The notes: a model not told the origin generated them from the letters alone. Numbered from the stretch's first letter, positions 1 through 13,636 are shown. The stretch: 64,000 nt of DNA from Owenia fusiformis (GCA_903813345.2 CAIIXF020000004.1:21176477-21240476); one strand, 5' to 3'. Made by a program: numbers and translations.

Positions 1-3000
1 GCATAATGGAAAGTGGAGACTCACTACAGAGAGTTGAACATCTCATGAAAGAACTCAGACACTTTGAGGAAGATTCTGTGGTGAGTTGCAATATTAAGGA
101 TAATTAGGAAAAGTCCAATATGTCAATTTATACCCATGAATTGGAACTAATTTGGGGAGAGGTTAAATCAAGAGCAATTTTATTAATAATTAGTTTGTTA
201 TTATGATTTTACTTAAGCGTATAATTTACAGTGAGAGGACAACCATTTGATATCCCATAATGCAAATTGAATTTAAGCAGACGTTTCAGGTTTTGAAGCA
301 TCGGATAGTATTTTGGTGGCTCTTTCTTTGTTACCTATCCCATAATGCAATTAGAAAAGCAGATGTTCAATAAATAATGTAATTTTTCAGGATGATTTTG
401 ACAAGTCTGAGCAATTGAAAAATATTGGAGAGCGATTGATCGCTGGAGATCATTACGCAGTTGATAGCATTAAACCAAAATGCTTTGAACTGAACCATAT
501 GAATAAAAAATATCGGGAAATTACAGAGCATAAACGGGAAGTTCTCAAAAAGTCTCTAGAACTACAAGATAGACTTGCAAAGGTACGCTTTGAGTATAAC
601 TAGATGAGGAATATTATTTAAATTAAATGTATGGACTCAATTTTAAAAAATATCTGAATGTTTTATAAGCACATAATCTCAATATTTTACAAAATGTGAA
701 CATTTGATTTGTAACTTAAATTTTGTCCAATGATGTCTAAACATTTATCCTTGTCAGAACATGTTCAATGTTCAATAATAATTTTTTTTAACATATTATT
801 TATTTATTTCATAATCAAAAAATACACAAAATATCTACTACCAATCGCCATAGGCATTCTAGGTAGTTTAAATTACAATAGAGGATTAATTACAGTAATC
901 GTAGATGGTTATTGGTAATGTGAGAGGTTGGGAGGGAGAGGGGTTGTCACAAGATACAAATGAGAATAACATTAATTTGAATAATAATGCATGGCTCATG
1001 AGCACTTTAATTTGCTAATGAGTATTTGCCATGGTTGAATTAAATGAAACAAATATATCCCATAATTTCTAGGCCAGTAGATGGTGTTCTGAAGGTGTTG
1101 ACCTTCTCGCTACGCAACAAATAGAGAGATGTCAGACACAAGATGGCGCCCTACTTGCACTAAAGGATGTCGAAACATTCCAAGATAAGGCAAAAGAATT
1201 GAACCTTGGAGATCCAAAAGAATTTAAAGCCATGTTTGGAAAAGTAATGGATTCAGAAACCACAGTGAGTAGAAATATTGGGAATATTTAAATAAATGGG
1301 GGATTCAATTTGTAGTGATAAATAATGGAATACCCATGTGAACATCAGATGCATATTTATTGATCAACCCTCGTATATGTACCAGAGAATCTACTATAGC
1401 ACCAGCTTGAAGCATCTAATATTTAGAAAGTAAAAAAGAATGATAGATTTTGTTATTTTTTCATATTCCATATTTCAAGTAATGACTGTTTAGCATTATA
1501 TTGACTAATTTTCGTCAGAATTTTGTAACGTGAATTATGCATCACTTGAAAGAATATCCTTGTGAGATTGAAGTTCGTGGTTTTATCATGAGAGCTAAGT
1601 GTACAAGGCCTGCTCAATCTGTTTCACCTCAATTATTATTAGTGTACAAGGCCTGCTCAATCTGTTTCACCTCAATTATTATAAGTGTACAAGGCCTGCT
1701 CAATCTGTTTCACCTCAATTATTATTAGTGTACAAGGCCTGCTCAATCTGTTTCACCTCAATTATTATTAGTGTACAAGGCCTGCTCAATCTGTTTCACC
1801 TCAATTATTATTAGTGTACAAGGCCTGCTCAATCTGTTTCACCTCAATTATTATTAGTGTACAAGGCCTGCTCAATCTGTTTCACCTCAATTATTATTAG
1901 TGTACAAGGCCTGCTCAATCTGTTTCACCTCAATTATTATAAGTGTACAAGGCCTGCTCAATCTGTTTCACCTCAATTATTATTAGTGTACAAGGCCTGC
2001 TCAATCTGTTTCACCTCAATTATTATTAGTGTACAAGGCCTGCTCAATCTGTTTCACCTCAATTATTATTAGTGTACAAGGCCTGCTCAATCTGTTTCAC
2101 CTCAATTATTATTAGTGTACAAGGCCTGCTCAATCTGTTTCACCTCAATTATTATAAGTGTACAAGGCCTGCTCAATCTGTTTCACCTCAATTATTATTA
2201 GTGTACAAGGCCTGCTCAATCTGTTTCACCTCAATTATTATTAGTGTACAAGGCCTGCTCAATCTGTTTCACCTCAATTATTATTAGTGTACAAGGCCTG
2301 CTCAATCTGTTTCACCTCAATTATTATTAGTGTACAAGGCCTGCTCAATCTGTTTCACCTCAATTATTATTAGTGTACAAGGCCTGCTCAATCTGTTTCA
2401 CCTCAATTATTATTAGTGTACAAGGCCTGCTCAATCTGTTTCACCTCAATTATTATAAGTGTACAAGGCCTACTTAATCTGTTTCACCTCAATTATTATT
2501 AGTGTACAAGGCCTGCTCAATCTGTTTCACCTCAATTATTTTAACTCCTGTATTGTATATTTTTGTTAATACCACAAAAGAAGGTGAGCAGTCCAATGCC
2601 TATTGTATTTGATATTATCCCATATTCATTGTGCCATAATTTACACAGTCATATAATTATAAAAAAAACAAGCCGTTGAATCCCATATCCATGCATTCAA
2701 TACACACTACAACCATTTATAGGAGTTGTGGACCACTCTTGATTAATAAAATATGTTGCTTTTAATTTTTTTCAGGAAACAGTTCAGACGATACTCAAAC
2801 GCATACAAGATGTTCATGATATGTGTGACAAGCGAAATAAAAGTCTTAAAAAACTCGCAAATACTCTTCCTCGCCCTGTTCAGCCTGTCATCCCTGCCCC
2901 CGCAGAACCACTTCCTGTTCGTAAGGATGCAGTGGGCCCCACACAGAGACCAGATATTGAATCTACACGACCAATACCAAAGATATCACCTCGGGAAATC

Positions 3001-3126
3001 AAAGAGCAACCAAACAAAAAAGCTCCACCTATTGAGGTCACTTTGAAGCGAAAGGAGCGCAAAAGTAAAAAGAAGGTTGAAAAATCTAAATCTTTACCAA
3101 CTGACAAGCCTCCAAAGACTAGAAGG
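1..3126 (+). other. Spectrin-repeat-like region of the RhoGEF gene (exons 1-80, 391-582, 1073-1264, 2776-3126)
   Basis: These four exons encode charged, heptad-rich helices. Landmarks are [16 protein letters not shown] and the stretch around [19 protein letters not shown], which align by eye with the spectrin repeat N-terminal to the DH domain in DBS-type exchange factors. Exon 2776-3126 then leaves the helical part through a proline-rich stretch ([18 protein letters not shown]) and a lysine-rich basic tract, as in vertebrate DBS proteins. The first exon is open in one frame from base 3 to base 80. Confidence 0.8.
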
Positions 3127-6100
3127 GTATGCTTTTAAATAACTATTATATTATGTTAAACTAAATAACAATTAAAGAATAACTATGGTTTTTGTTTTCC
3201 ATATTTTTTATTCAATAATTTAATGACAGATGTTATTGAATATGAATATAGCTCGACACACTTGTTACTTTAAAAGGAATTCTTCTTACATAAAATACCT
3301 GTAATGCTGGTCCTTTACCAAATTATTATATTGTTATTTCCCATAATGCAATTTATCAAGCAGACGACAATTATTTCAGCCTGGTATGGCTTCAATCCGG
3401 CAACGTATCATCAGCCAAGACAGTGATACTCAAGATAGTGAATCTGAATTAGTCAATCAGGTGACACTCGACCCAGAAGTCCTGTTTGCAAAAAGAGGGT
3501 AGGTGAAGTGTGCAAACATCTCTAAAATGTATTTTTTGAACTTAAAATGAATCATTCAGTGTGCATTTTCTCTAAATAAGATTAAAAGAAGTACATACAG
3601 TAGTTGGATATGAATAAACAACACTTGGGTGACAACATGTTGTATCGATTTGGGAACAAAAAGAAAAAGAATTAGTGGAAACACGTTACCTCGATCAAAT
3701 ATTGTCATAAATAGAGGGTCACTTGCGAACTTTATTGATCGCCCCTTGTACGCATACCATACTATTTAAGTACATGTAATTTGAAATATTTTCAATATTT
3801 TAGACATGTCATGAAAGAGCTGATTGATTCAGAACGAGTTTACATCTCTGAGATTGAAAGCATAATTGATGGCTATGCACACAAAATGACCGATCCCTCG
3901 ATGCGTCAGATCATTCCTGATGAACTGTATGGGAAGAAGCATATCCTGTTCGGCAACTTGGAACAGATTTTTAAGTTTCATCATGAGAAATTCTGGGAGG
4001 AACTTGAAGGTTGTGTCAATACACCAGCCCTGGTTGGCAAATGCTTTGTTAACAGAGTAAGTTTCTTCAAGATAAGCTGAAACAATGTGGCTCTAATAAC
4101 CCATGATTAGTATAAGATATTAGACAAGATGGGGCTAATATGAAAAGGGCTTTTTTTGCAAAACGATATGTAAAATGGTATGGGGTGAGCTAAATTAGCC
4201 CCACATATTTAATTAAAGTATGTTATGTCAGTCACGTTTTCAATGTCATATTTTCCAAAGATCTGCATGCTATATAAATGCAAATGAAATGTATAAATCA
4301 GGTCAATTTCTTTGTGATATACCAGTGTATTGCAGATTACTGTAGTACAGTAACATCAGTAGATAACATTCATTTCTCAACATCCAAGTGAATGTTGAAC
4401 ACTTGCAATCTTTACAACTTACTATCTTGGCTCTCTAAATCAGAGATTCATTATGTTTTGTTTCTCTCCTCCAGAAAGAAGAGTTCCAGATGTACAGTGA
4501 ATATTGTCAAAACAAGCCAAGGTCAGAACTACTGAGAAGAGAGGCTGGAGACAACAATCCATTCTTTAAGGTATTTCATTAGATGATCAGATTTGATAGG
4601 ATCCAACTTGTTTTTTGTTTCTAATTGCATATTACATGTACTAGTGATATGATCTTTTCTAAAGGAAGAGTTTTTTTTGTTGTACAGAATTGAATTTCAT
4701 ACCAAATGAATTCCAGGGATTCCTTGAAATGATATGAAAAACTTGAAATGATATGAAAAACTTGAAATGATATGAAGAACAAAAAAATGAAAAATAAGTA
4801 TCATGGCTGTAGGTCATTTACATTTTAACAAACAGCCAATGTAAATGAAAAGGAGTCGGATCAGAAAGACGGGCAATGGTATCTACAGTTGCATGGACAT
4901 AAATTCATTATCATCTTTTGATTTCAGGAGTGTCAGAAACAGCTTGGTCATAAGTTACCACTGGGGGCATATCTCTTAAAGCCTGTACAGAGAATTACCA
5001 AGTACCAGCTATTATTGAAGGTAATAATCTATGACCTGTTGATATACATAAAGGCAGTACTGATTAAAAAATGATATACATGTACATGTATACATGAAAA
5101 TGAAATCAAGGATAAGACCATGATTCAAAATTATCTTCCTTGTATTGTTGTGTGTCCCTAGGTATTAAACAATCACATAAGGTGCTTGAAAATTATTATG
5201 AACGTAGTAATTCATAAATAAAATATTCATATATACTGACTCATCCTTCTACTGCGACGTTGAGTTTTGCATTAATAATTGAACTTTGTAATAATAGAAT
5301 AATAGAACCCTACTTGACACAACTAATGTTTGTTTTCTTCTTGTTGAAATAAGATGTTGAAATAAAAACTCATAACATTTGATAGAAATCAAAAATAAAA
5401 TATGGTTATTGCTTTTGCAGTAAAAATGGATATTCCATAACACTATAGTATATGCCATTGTAATAAATAACTTATCTTGTTCTCCATGACACACCACATG
5501 TCTGTTTCACTTTCAGGAAATGTTAAAATACACAATTGACAAGGCACAGTGTCATGACCTCCAGGAGGCACTAGATACAATGCTAGGGGTGTTGAAATAT
5601 GTAAATGACATCATGCATCAAGTTGCCATAACTGGTTTTCCTGTAAGTATTTCTTGTTTGCTTCATTTATTTGGCCAATTTCTGATATTTCGACCCTCTA
5701 TGTACATGTATTGCACATCTACCAGACACAAACGTTATACACTAATAGAACCACTATATGATTGGTGCATACTGTCTGTGAAATCCTACACGTGTTGAAA
5801 TATTATATTTTTTCATTTCTGTAAATCAGCAATTTTCAAGCATGTATTATTTGTGAACTATTCATGTATGAACTGTTCTTGTGCTTGAGAAGTGCTTTAA
5901 CTGAAAACCCATATAATTCAGTGTCTGTTCGCAGACTAAGATTACTTAGGTAAACTAAGGTTATGGATGTCAAATATTATGACATCTTTCAATAATAGTA
6001 TAATATCAGGGTCGTTTAAATAAATACAGTTTCTATCCCTTTCCAGACTTACATACATCAAACTCTGGGGCTTCATAATTCACTGATTTTACATACCATA

Positions 6101-9100
6101 TAATTTCAGGGTCGATTAGCAGACCAAGGTAGATTATGGATGCAGGACTCCTTCAATGTTTGGTTGACTCATGCACAGAAAAAAGATCGTTTAAAAGACA
6201 TTCGCTTCAAACCTATGCAGAGACATATATTTTTATACGAGAACTCAATCCTGTTTAGTAAGAAGATGGAGGACAAATATAAAGATAAAGAATATATTTA
6301 TAAGTCATCATTAAAGGTGAGTTGGAAAATTCAAGTCTCTTGGAATATGAATAAAAATATACAACAAAAAATACATTACCCTCTAATTTTAATATTTTAA
6401 TCTCAGGGCTATTGTTGCAATATAAGGCCACCCCGTATTTATAGATATAGTTGCATCTCTTCAAAGAAAAAAATCGAGAAAATTAGAAACTAAAAAATCA
6501 ATTAATTTACTCAATTTTTGGCACTTAAAACCCTGGGCATTTTTGAACTGTAAAATGTTTTCATACACATGTACATATATTTACAAAAGGTTTAAAATGA
6601 AAGAAAAAATTTCTGTGTCTAATTTCAGACCTCCCAGATTGGGCTGACTGAGAATGTGAAAGGAGACAAGAAAAAGTTTGAAATTTGGCTCCATAATAAG
6701 CAGCAGACCTACATCATTCAGGTATTTTATAGTTGATAATTTTTATGTCACCTTCAAAAGTGGTGACATATTGTTATGGTCTCCAACTTTTTTTGTGTAT
6801 GGTCTTCGGCGGTCAGCATATGTAACGAATGGCAGTCAGCGTCTGTGATGGCAGGTGGTGACATTTTGCATGTTAATGCCTTGTTTTGCAGTACATGAAA
6901 AGCATCCCAAGTAAAGGGTCCTTAACACATATGATCTGATACAAACTACCCTTTGCATTCGTTTGACTTCACTTCTTAAAAGAGAGCTTCGTCTTCACTC
7001 TTTCAAACTAAAATAAACCTGTGAACTCCCCGCGCCAATCAGTGTTCGTTGGCCAAATTTGATCGACGTTCTATTTATGGTCATTCCTTCTGACGTCATC
7101 GTTTAACCCAGAATTGACCAATGGCATGCGCATATTTAATTAGAATGCATTTGGCATATGTTTCTTCAAGCTCGCTGATTGGTGGAAGAAAGGTCAGCGT
7201 GTAGGTCAGAAGTGATTTATTACCCAAACTGTGACCGGTACCCATCGTGGGGACGGGGCTACTAAACTGTAATATGCTCTTTACTAGGCAGAGTGTAGTT
7301 TAACTAGACTCTAAACGCAGGGTAAATACAAACTGGAAGCAAAAAATGGTTGAAACATTAGAACTGGAACAAAGTCATTTCATGCACCTATGGAGTATTC
7401 AAATGAGGAAAATAAATTGGTGTTGCTTTGTTTTCAGGCGCCCTCTATAGCTGTTAAACAGAAATGGGTGGAAGAGGTGAAAGCTGTTTTACAGAGACAG
7501 TTTGACAGAATGAAAGAAGCTATTGCCAAAAAGATTGAAATAGATGAGGGGAGAAGTGATGATGCAACCAGCCTTACAAGCCAATCTAGGTGAGATGATT
7601 GTTTGGAGGGAGTCCCAATTTGAAATGCATATCATAGAAATGCCATAATATCAGATACAGTGAAACCTGTACATCCGAACGCCTCTCTAATCTAAACACC
7701 TCTTTTGTGAACACTTTTTCTAAATCCCAAATTTGTTATCTCTTATTGACTTACCTGTTTATAAAACCTTGAAGTGCGAACACCTGCTAATCTGAACACT
7801 TTTGGCTGGTCCAAGAGGCGTCCTGATTAGACATGTTTTACTTCAGTTAATGATGTATGTAGCATGCAAAAAAGCATATACATATAAGCAAAATGTATAT
7901 TGTGGAAGGTTATCCAACATTGTGATTGTGATTCTCTGTAAATATTAATAAAGGCGACATAAATTCAGTCTTATGAAACATTGATTATGTATATATGTTA
8001 TTTACATTTGATTTACGTTTAAATGAAATAAAAACAAATTTTGTTATATCACACTTTGCTCCTTTATTTCAGTCTTCCATTGGACAACCAATCAGATAGC
8101 AGCCCCAACAACAATGGCGGCTCAGCACATGACACGAGTGATGACTCGGCAAGTTTCCATGATGTCATAATTCCAGATACAAACAATCAAACTGAAGCTA
8201 TGGCAACACCTATTCAATTTTCAAAAACTTTCAATCAAATTGATACTGAAAATGTACCAAAAAATACAAACCCTGGTGTCGCCATACCGGAGATTTCCAT
8301 TTTGGAAGAAGGTCAAGGGGACACAACTGTGTATTATAGTGATGATATGTGGTCATCTGATGAATTTGAACAGACGGATGATGAGATACTAGAGGGTGCT
8401 GGTGATGAAATGGGAGATAACAGTTCTGGTAGTTTAGAAGTGAGTGGAACATTTTGATATATTGGTGGTATATACAATTAGTTAAACCTCTACTATTTAC
8501 CCTAGATTTGTCTGATTCAGCGTGGAGCTTTCTGTGCAAATGTTCTATGATTCTTGATCATTTGGACAAGAAATCCAATCTGACAAATACATGTTAACTC
8601 TGATGTAGAAGCTTTGAGTTAAATTGATCCGAAACACAATTATATTGCCAACATGAAGCGGTAATCGAAAACAATAATATATTCTATAGTATCAATTCAG
8701 GTCTGTTTCAAAACAATCTCATTTCTGTTTTAATTCAAATTGAATACTGCCCATGGGATTCGCTACGCTTTGGCATTGCCGTTGTTTTAATTCAAATTGA
8801 ATACTGTTCATTGCAGATAACTGGTATTGAGGGTAAAGAGTACATAGCACTCGCAGATTACTCCAGGGTTGACCCTAGCGAGCTCTCCTTGACTGAAGGA
8901 GATAAAGTTGTGACGCTACGCCTAGGGACGGATGGTTGGTGGTATGTCCAATCCACCAATAAGGAGGAAGGCTGGGTACCTGCTAGTTATTTAGCTGCAT
9001 TCCATCGCCATTCACATTCCGACATCTCAATGAGCAGTGAAGGTATTTCTTGTAATAAATCAATACTTATTTGACTATATAACTGGTTCTTGGTCCCCAA

Positions 9101-9579
9101 ATTGCCCTTATTGCCCTCTATACTGCCTATCCCAAAGAGGAGCAATATACAGCCCATTACATCAAACAGTACAACTAGATGAACAGTACTTAAAAGTACC
9201 ATTTTGAGCACTTTTTCAAAATCAGTACTGTGCAGCATTGTTTCAAAAGTAGTCAACAGCACTGTTTAACCACTATTTTCCAAATCAGCATTGTAGAGGA
9301 CTTGAAAAAATTCAACAGTAGTTGTCGATTGGAAGCTTTATTTTACTTTTACTCATTACGTGCATCTATTAAAGGTTTGTCTTCATAATCTAGTCTGTTG
9401 TTACTTAGATATCAAATTATGTTTACATACTTTAAATATATTTTCCTTTACGTATATTACATACTTTGTGTATCTTTTGTGTTTCAGAATCTGGCAGTAA
9501 TGTCAGTGGTGCATTGAAAAACTTTGATAACAATTCTACATCAATACCACTTGATGAAATGGAGGAAATAGTCGTGTAA
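1..9579 (+). CDS. DBS/MCF2L-type Rho guanine nucleotide exchange factor, 3' part (15 exons)
   Basis: Exons read from the sequence: 1-80 (5' end outside or at the window edge), 391-582, 1073-1264, 2776-3126, 3380-3498, 3804-4056, 4475-4570, 4928-5020, 5517-5642, 6110-6316, 6629-6721, 7438-7589, 8073-8439, 8817-9042, 9488-9579 (TAA). All junctions are AG/GT and keep one frame: 878 codons. Order of parts: spectrin-like helices (first four exons), a DH domain (start [19 protein letters not shown], end with [14 protein letters not shown]), a PH domain ([20 protein letters not shown] to [10 protein letters not shown]), an acidic Ser/Asp-rich linker and one SH3 domain. This order, and residue-level likeness in DH-PH, match the DBL/DBS subfamily, which exchanges GDP for GTP on RhoA/Cdc42 at membranes. 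The usual N-terminal Sec14-like domain would lie upstream, outside the window. The last residues (EEIVV) could be a C-terminal PDZ ligand; this is inference. Family call is firm; MCF2 versus MCF2L orthology is not decided. Confidence 0.93.
1599..2540. repeat. 43-bp minisatellite (VNTR), about 22 copies, in a RhoGEF intron
   Basis: The unit starts GTGTACAAGGCCTGCTCAAT and is 43 bp long, repeated head to tail with almost no divergence. Copies 2, 8, 13 and 20 end ATTATAA instead of ATTATTA, and copy 21 has extra changes (CTACTTAATC). It lies between exons 1073-1264 and 2776-3126. Because 43 is 1 mod 3, the array gives several identical 71-codon open frames, which are by-products of the repeat and not genes. 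Confidence 0.97.
3804..7520 (+). other. DH-PH catalytic cassette of the RhoGEF gene
   Basis: The DH domain is spread over exons 3804-4056, 4475-4570, 4928-5020 and 5517-5642. It holds the three conserved regions: CR1 around [16 protein letters not shown]2 around NKPRSELL...NNPFFKECQKQL, and CR3 [19 protein letters not shown]. The PH domain follows in exons 6110-6316, 6629-6721 and the first half of 7438-7589 ([51 protein letters not shown]). Nothing catalytic appears missing and no stop interrupts the cassette. Confidence 0.92.
6744..6895 (-). repeat. Short dispersed repeat with a GTCACC/GGTGAC hairpin (copy 1)
   Basis: One end is a small palindrome (GTCACCTTCAAAAGTGGTGAC) and the other reads, on the minus strand, GGCATTAACATGCAAAATGT followed by CACC. 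Related segments occur at 21,335-21,470, 29,050-29,165 and 33,010-33,118, all with AAATGTCAC followed by GACGCC/AACGCC runs. This suggests a non-autonomous mobile family of about 110-150 bp. The remainder of this 716-bp intron has a further weak inverted pair (about 6,950 and 7,300). Confidence 0.5.
8726..8806. repeat. 24-bp direct repeat flanking a 33-bp insert just before the SH3 exon
   Basis: The same 24 bases, starting TGTTTTAATTCAAATTGAAT, occur at 8726-8749 and 8783-8806, separated by 33 bp that are GC-richer than the surroundings. The second copy lies about 10 bp from the acceptor of exon 8817-9042. It looks like a duplicated target around a short insertion, or a template-slip product. 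Confidence 0.7.
8817..9042 (+). other. SH3 domain exon of the RhoGEF gene
   Basis: One exon carries a full SH3 fold: ALADY at the start, [10 protein letters not shown] in the RT/n-Src region, DGWWYV with the tandem tryptophans and GWVPASYL as the 3-10 helix motif. A C-terminal SH3 is characteristic of long DBS/MCF2L isoforms and is absent from short DBL forms, which supports the subfamily call. Confidence 0.93.
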
Positions 9580-11950
9580 GCTTCAGTTGAGGTTGCTGAC
9601 ATGTGTGTTTAAATTGATAATATAAAGTTGAAGAGGCTGGGAAATGTTCCTGGTCTCTCTAAGACTATGACAAAATGGAGGAAAGGAAAACACATTAGAT
9701 TGTGCATATTATTGAAGAAGTCAACAAATCCCAAGGATTATTTTAGTAATATTGAATAAGGAAGAGGATTCTTGAATAATATTTAATGAACTGTCGCTAA
9801 GGAGAAACGAAGGATATACTGATACTGTGCCATGTGCTAACCTGTAGTAAATTATAACAAGGATGGTAGAATGGAAATATATTAATAATGAAGAGATTTC
9901 AACTAGTCAAAGTTTGGAAAATATGGATGTTACATCAAATATCTAGGAAACCATAGCAACTGTTGCAAACAATGTAGGATTGAAATAAGTATCTGTGATA
10001 ATATTAAATGAAGATTCTTGGAATAACATTGAATAAAGGAAAATAATTATGGGAGTAATACTGAATGAAAAAATGATTGAAACAAAAAATAGTGAAAGAA
10101 GGAAATTTACTATCGGTATCCAATGAGGCAAAATGATTCATGGAATAATATTGATTGAACGGCCACTAATGAGGAAGCAATCAGATTGCATTCTGCAAAT
10201 GACATTCTCAGATCATATCTACCCTGATTCAATTGAGAATACTGCATGCAGCCAGGAGACAAGGAAGATAAATATATGCCCCTCAGGGTAATAATCATAT
10301 CCACTTTCACAGTTCATGCTCACTCTTCCCCTCTAAGTTGCCTAAATCATTGGAATATTCTTGGTGATTTTTACCTTTAATGAGGTGTTTAGCTCGTATA
10401 ATATACACTGGTTTTACAGTTCAGTTTTATGCTTTATATAGGACTGAAACATGCACTTATATAGTGGGTTTCCTACACAGCCAATCTGCAACAGTACCGT
10501 ACAATACCGTTTTGGCAATAGTACCCCACAGTACCGTTTTGGCAATAGTACCGTACAGTACCGTGAAATATGGTACCATAGACTAAAAATGTACCGTACG
10601 GTACCATGAACAGTGTACAACACCATACTCTCATTGTACTGTACTGGTACCAATACTCTCAATTTACAGTGTAGATTGGGGCTGTAGATTTGTATTGTTG
10701 ATGCAAAAACTCATATAGGACTAAAAATCGTGCAATTGTATGGCTGGCCTTTTAGAATTGTGTGTCCATGTACATCTATATGTGTATCATTGTGAACTCT
10801 CAGACCATGTGGTTTTGGTGTCTTCATTGAAAATTAAATTGAATGATTTAAAGTCATTGGTGGAGGCAGTTGTGTAAAGACAAAGTTATTTTATTTTAGT
10901 TCATCCCCACCTCGTCCTACTAATAAAATATGTTGATTTGCAATTTACATCACTGTGTGGGAATAATTTGATATGTAGTGTTGACATGTTTTGGTAACCT
11001 GTGGTAATTGTGGTAGGCTTCTGTAACAAGATATTACACTTTTCTAACAGTTTTCAGTAACTACTGTACAAGGGATGATATATTGTCATGTCAATGGCCG
11101 CTTTGCTTCGTTTTGTTCTCATAATAGTGTGTCATTTCCTTCAGTTTGTGAATCACTCTTCTCATGTTTAGTTCCCAACATCAAATATCTTACTCCGAAA
11201 TGCTGATGGAAAATCTGATCCTTATTTTAGTTTTATATTTAAAAATGTAAAAAGTTTGTATCATGGTATTGGTGTCAACTATTAGTGCTATATTATACAA
11301 TGATGTGTACTAGTACAATAAAGAACAATTGTAAAATGGTGTAGATTGTACAATAACTAGACTAGAGCTGCATAGAAAACAGCTGATAATATATTATTAC
11401 ATATTTTGACAATAATTGAAAGTGAAGTTTGCTGTGTCATATTTATGAAAAATGAATGAATTTATTTATCATGGAGTGGAACTCATTTTTGAATGTGAGT
11501 ATTTGAATATTGACTATTTGAATATTGAATATTTTGTTATTATTATTATTTGGCAGAGTTCTCCCCAGGATTCATTCTAAAGTGGAAAAGTCACACCAAA
11601 ATTTTCAAAGTATGCCTATTTTGTGGGTGCAAATGTAATTTCAGCTGGTGTGTGCGAGCTTATTTTCATTATCACATTTTGGAGCAGTGTCAAGAAAAAG
11701 CAGCCTGATTGCGGGCAGTGACCACTTTCTTTGTTGCTAGGGAGATCACTGTATAATGTTATTGTTGTGATATTTATTTACATAAGAACTGTGTGATATT
11801 TATGTGTTAAATTCTGTTTACATTCCAGTTCAAAATGCTCTAAGATCTTATGTTTTAGTTAAAATAATCTGTATTGATGCCAGGAGTCAATGGAGATGCA
11901 TTTGTAATATTTTAAAATAAACTGAAATAAATTAAAAGAATTAATTTCTT
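9580..11950 (+). other. Probable 3' UTR of the RhoGEF gene
   Basis: No coding exon follows the stop at 9579. Candidate poly(A) signals AATAAA occur at 11,317-11,322, 11,916-11,921 and 11,926-11,931; the last pair would give a UTR of about 2.4 kb. A short run of near-repeats built on AGTACCGT lies at about 10,490-10,620. The choice of cleavage site cannot be made without transcripts. Confidence 0.45.
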
Positions 11951-13636
11951 GTGACATTTTCTCTAAGAAAGATAAGTATCTGGATGATATATAAGAACTT
12001 GTTGCAAATGGGAAAAGAATGGTAAGAGAAGGAGCATTATTTTACATAAACACAAGAAAATAAAGAAACATAAAGTTGAAACAAAAAAAGAAAATAAAGA
12101 AGCATTTGAAAACGAATCTCCAATATCTTTAACTACGATGATTAAAGAAATGCAATCTAACACATCCATACCTCAGATGTATGAACAAAAATATGTCCAA
12201 AGGGAATCGGTCAAACCTAGCCAGGGCATGTTTTAGAAAAAATTATCTTATCTCATGCACTGATCCGTTTATGTCAATTCAGACTTAGATCAGTGATAAC
12301 AGTATGTTAAAATTACAACCCGCATAGCTTAATTCCTTAACGTGTATTGGGTGTAGCAAGAATCTAAAAAGAGATGGGGTAGCAATACAGTATAAGGCAA
12401 CTTAAGGTAGAGCTATTTACTATTTTGCCCAAATGTGGCTGATTATAAATATCGAGGAAAACAGGCAACTAAGAAGTATATGGATTCTGGAAGAACGTTA
12501 TATTTTGTGATTATCAATAGCATAAGACAGCATAGAATTATATTTCTCTTGAAAAGTAGTGGCATTTTAAATTCAATAGCTGTCCAATGCATGCCCATAA
12601 GGCATCAGCACAAAAAAATCTTAACCAAATTTGACAGCTTGACACCATATGAATCCTGTTCATAGTTTCAACTGAAAGCAATGTCAGAGAATCGGATCTA
12701 GTGAGCAAGCTCAACTAAATCTTTAGGCTCATATCATGCATGTCATGCCTTGTCATGTATTTTTTCTAAAAAAGCATGACTTTATTCCGGAAAATCTTTT
12801 TCAGTAAAGTATTCCCTAGTCTAGATTTTTTATTATGAGAATTCAAACAGTTTTCCCCCAATTTTGCACTTTTGCACTTTAGTAGCTTATACAACCTGAG
12901 ACTAATATACTCTTTTATGTTAGTCTCAGATACAACGTACCACAGATTGCAGATCTTTTGGGAGATATTGTTTTTGAGATCACAAGAAATAGATTAGTAG
13001 GCCAATTGCACCGCCGGTTTCTTGCAACTTTGTGACTCCCATCCCATAGATCTGATTCTGCCTTTAATAATGTAATTGTCTCACCTGCCTTATACTTAAT
13101 TGCCTACCACGCGTGTTTATGGATAACTAAACACAAATGTTTTATGAGCTGATTTATTTTATTTCTCAAAAAATTCTCCAGTAAAATAACACGGTTTTTA
13201 CAATTATACTAAAGAACTATACGAATGAAATTCCAGATCACGAAACGTTTCAATAATCGATAATAGTTCTCCAATGTTTGTGTTAATCAAATAATGTTCG
13301 TCGTAATCCTATAATGTTCGTTTCCAATAATAATAGATGATAATCCACAAATGTTTAATGATAATCCACAAATGTTACGATTTCTAGAAGACAACACTCG
13401 CTGATTCGACCCTTTGGTCAACTAACTATAGTTGAACACATAAGAATAGACACAGAGTGCTCAATCAATTTTTGAGATATCTGGTCGAAACCAGAAGCTA
13501 CAGATTAAAGTTTTTAAATTTAGAAATGTCCAAATTCTTTACCAGGTAACCTTTAAATAGAAATATTATTATGAAAGTCAAAACTGACGTCACATCGACC
13601 CCTGGACCTTGGGTTGCCAGAACACTCATTTTAACA
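11951..13636. other. Convergent intergenic region between RhoGEF and calponin-like genes
   Basis: No supported coding exon on either strand. A possible minus-strand poly(A) signal for the calponin-like gene (TTTATT on the plus strand) is at 13,153-13,158. Bases about 12,950-13,005 match, with a few differences, a minus-strand segment at about 27,855-27,915 (common core GGGAGATATTGT...CAATTG), so part of it is a dispersed repeat. Confidence 0.5.

Noticed and set aside
1537-2287. Several identical 71-codon open frames
   Set aside because: They are generated by the 43-bp repeat (43 is 1 mod 3, few stops) and sit in an intron; no start context, domain or unique sequence.
1599-2540. Possible CRISPR-like array
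   Set aside because: Units are contiguous with no unique spacers, and the locus is eukaryotic. The same applies to 34,126-35,517.
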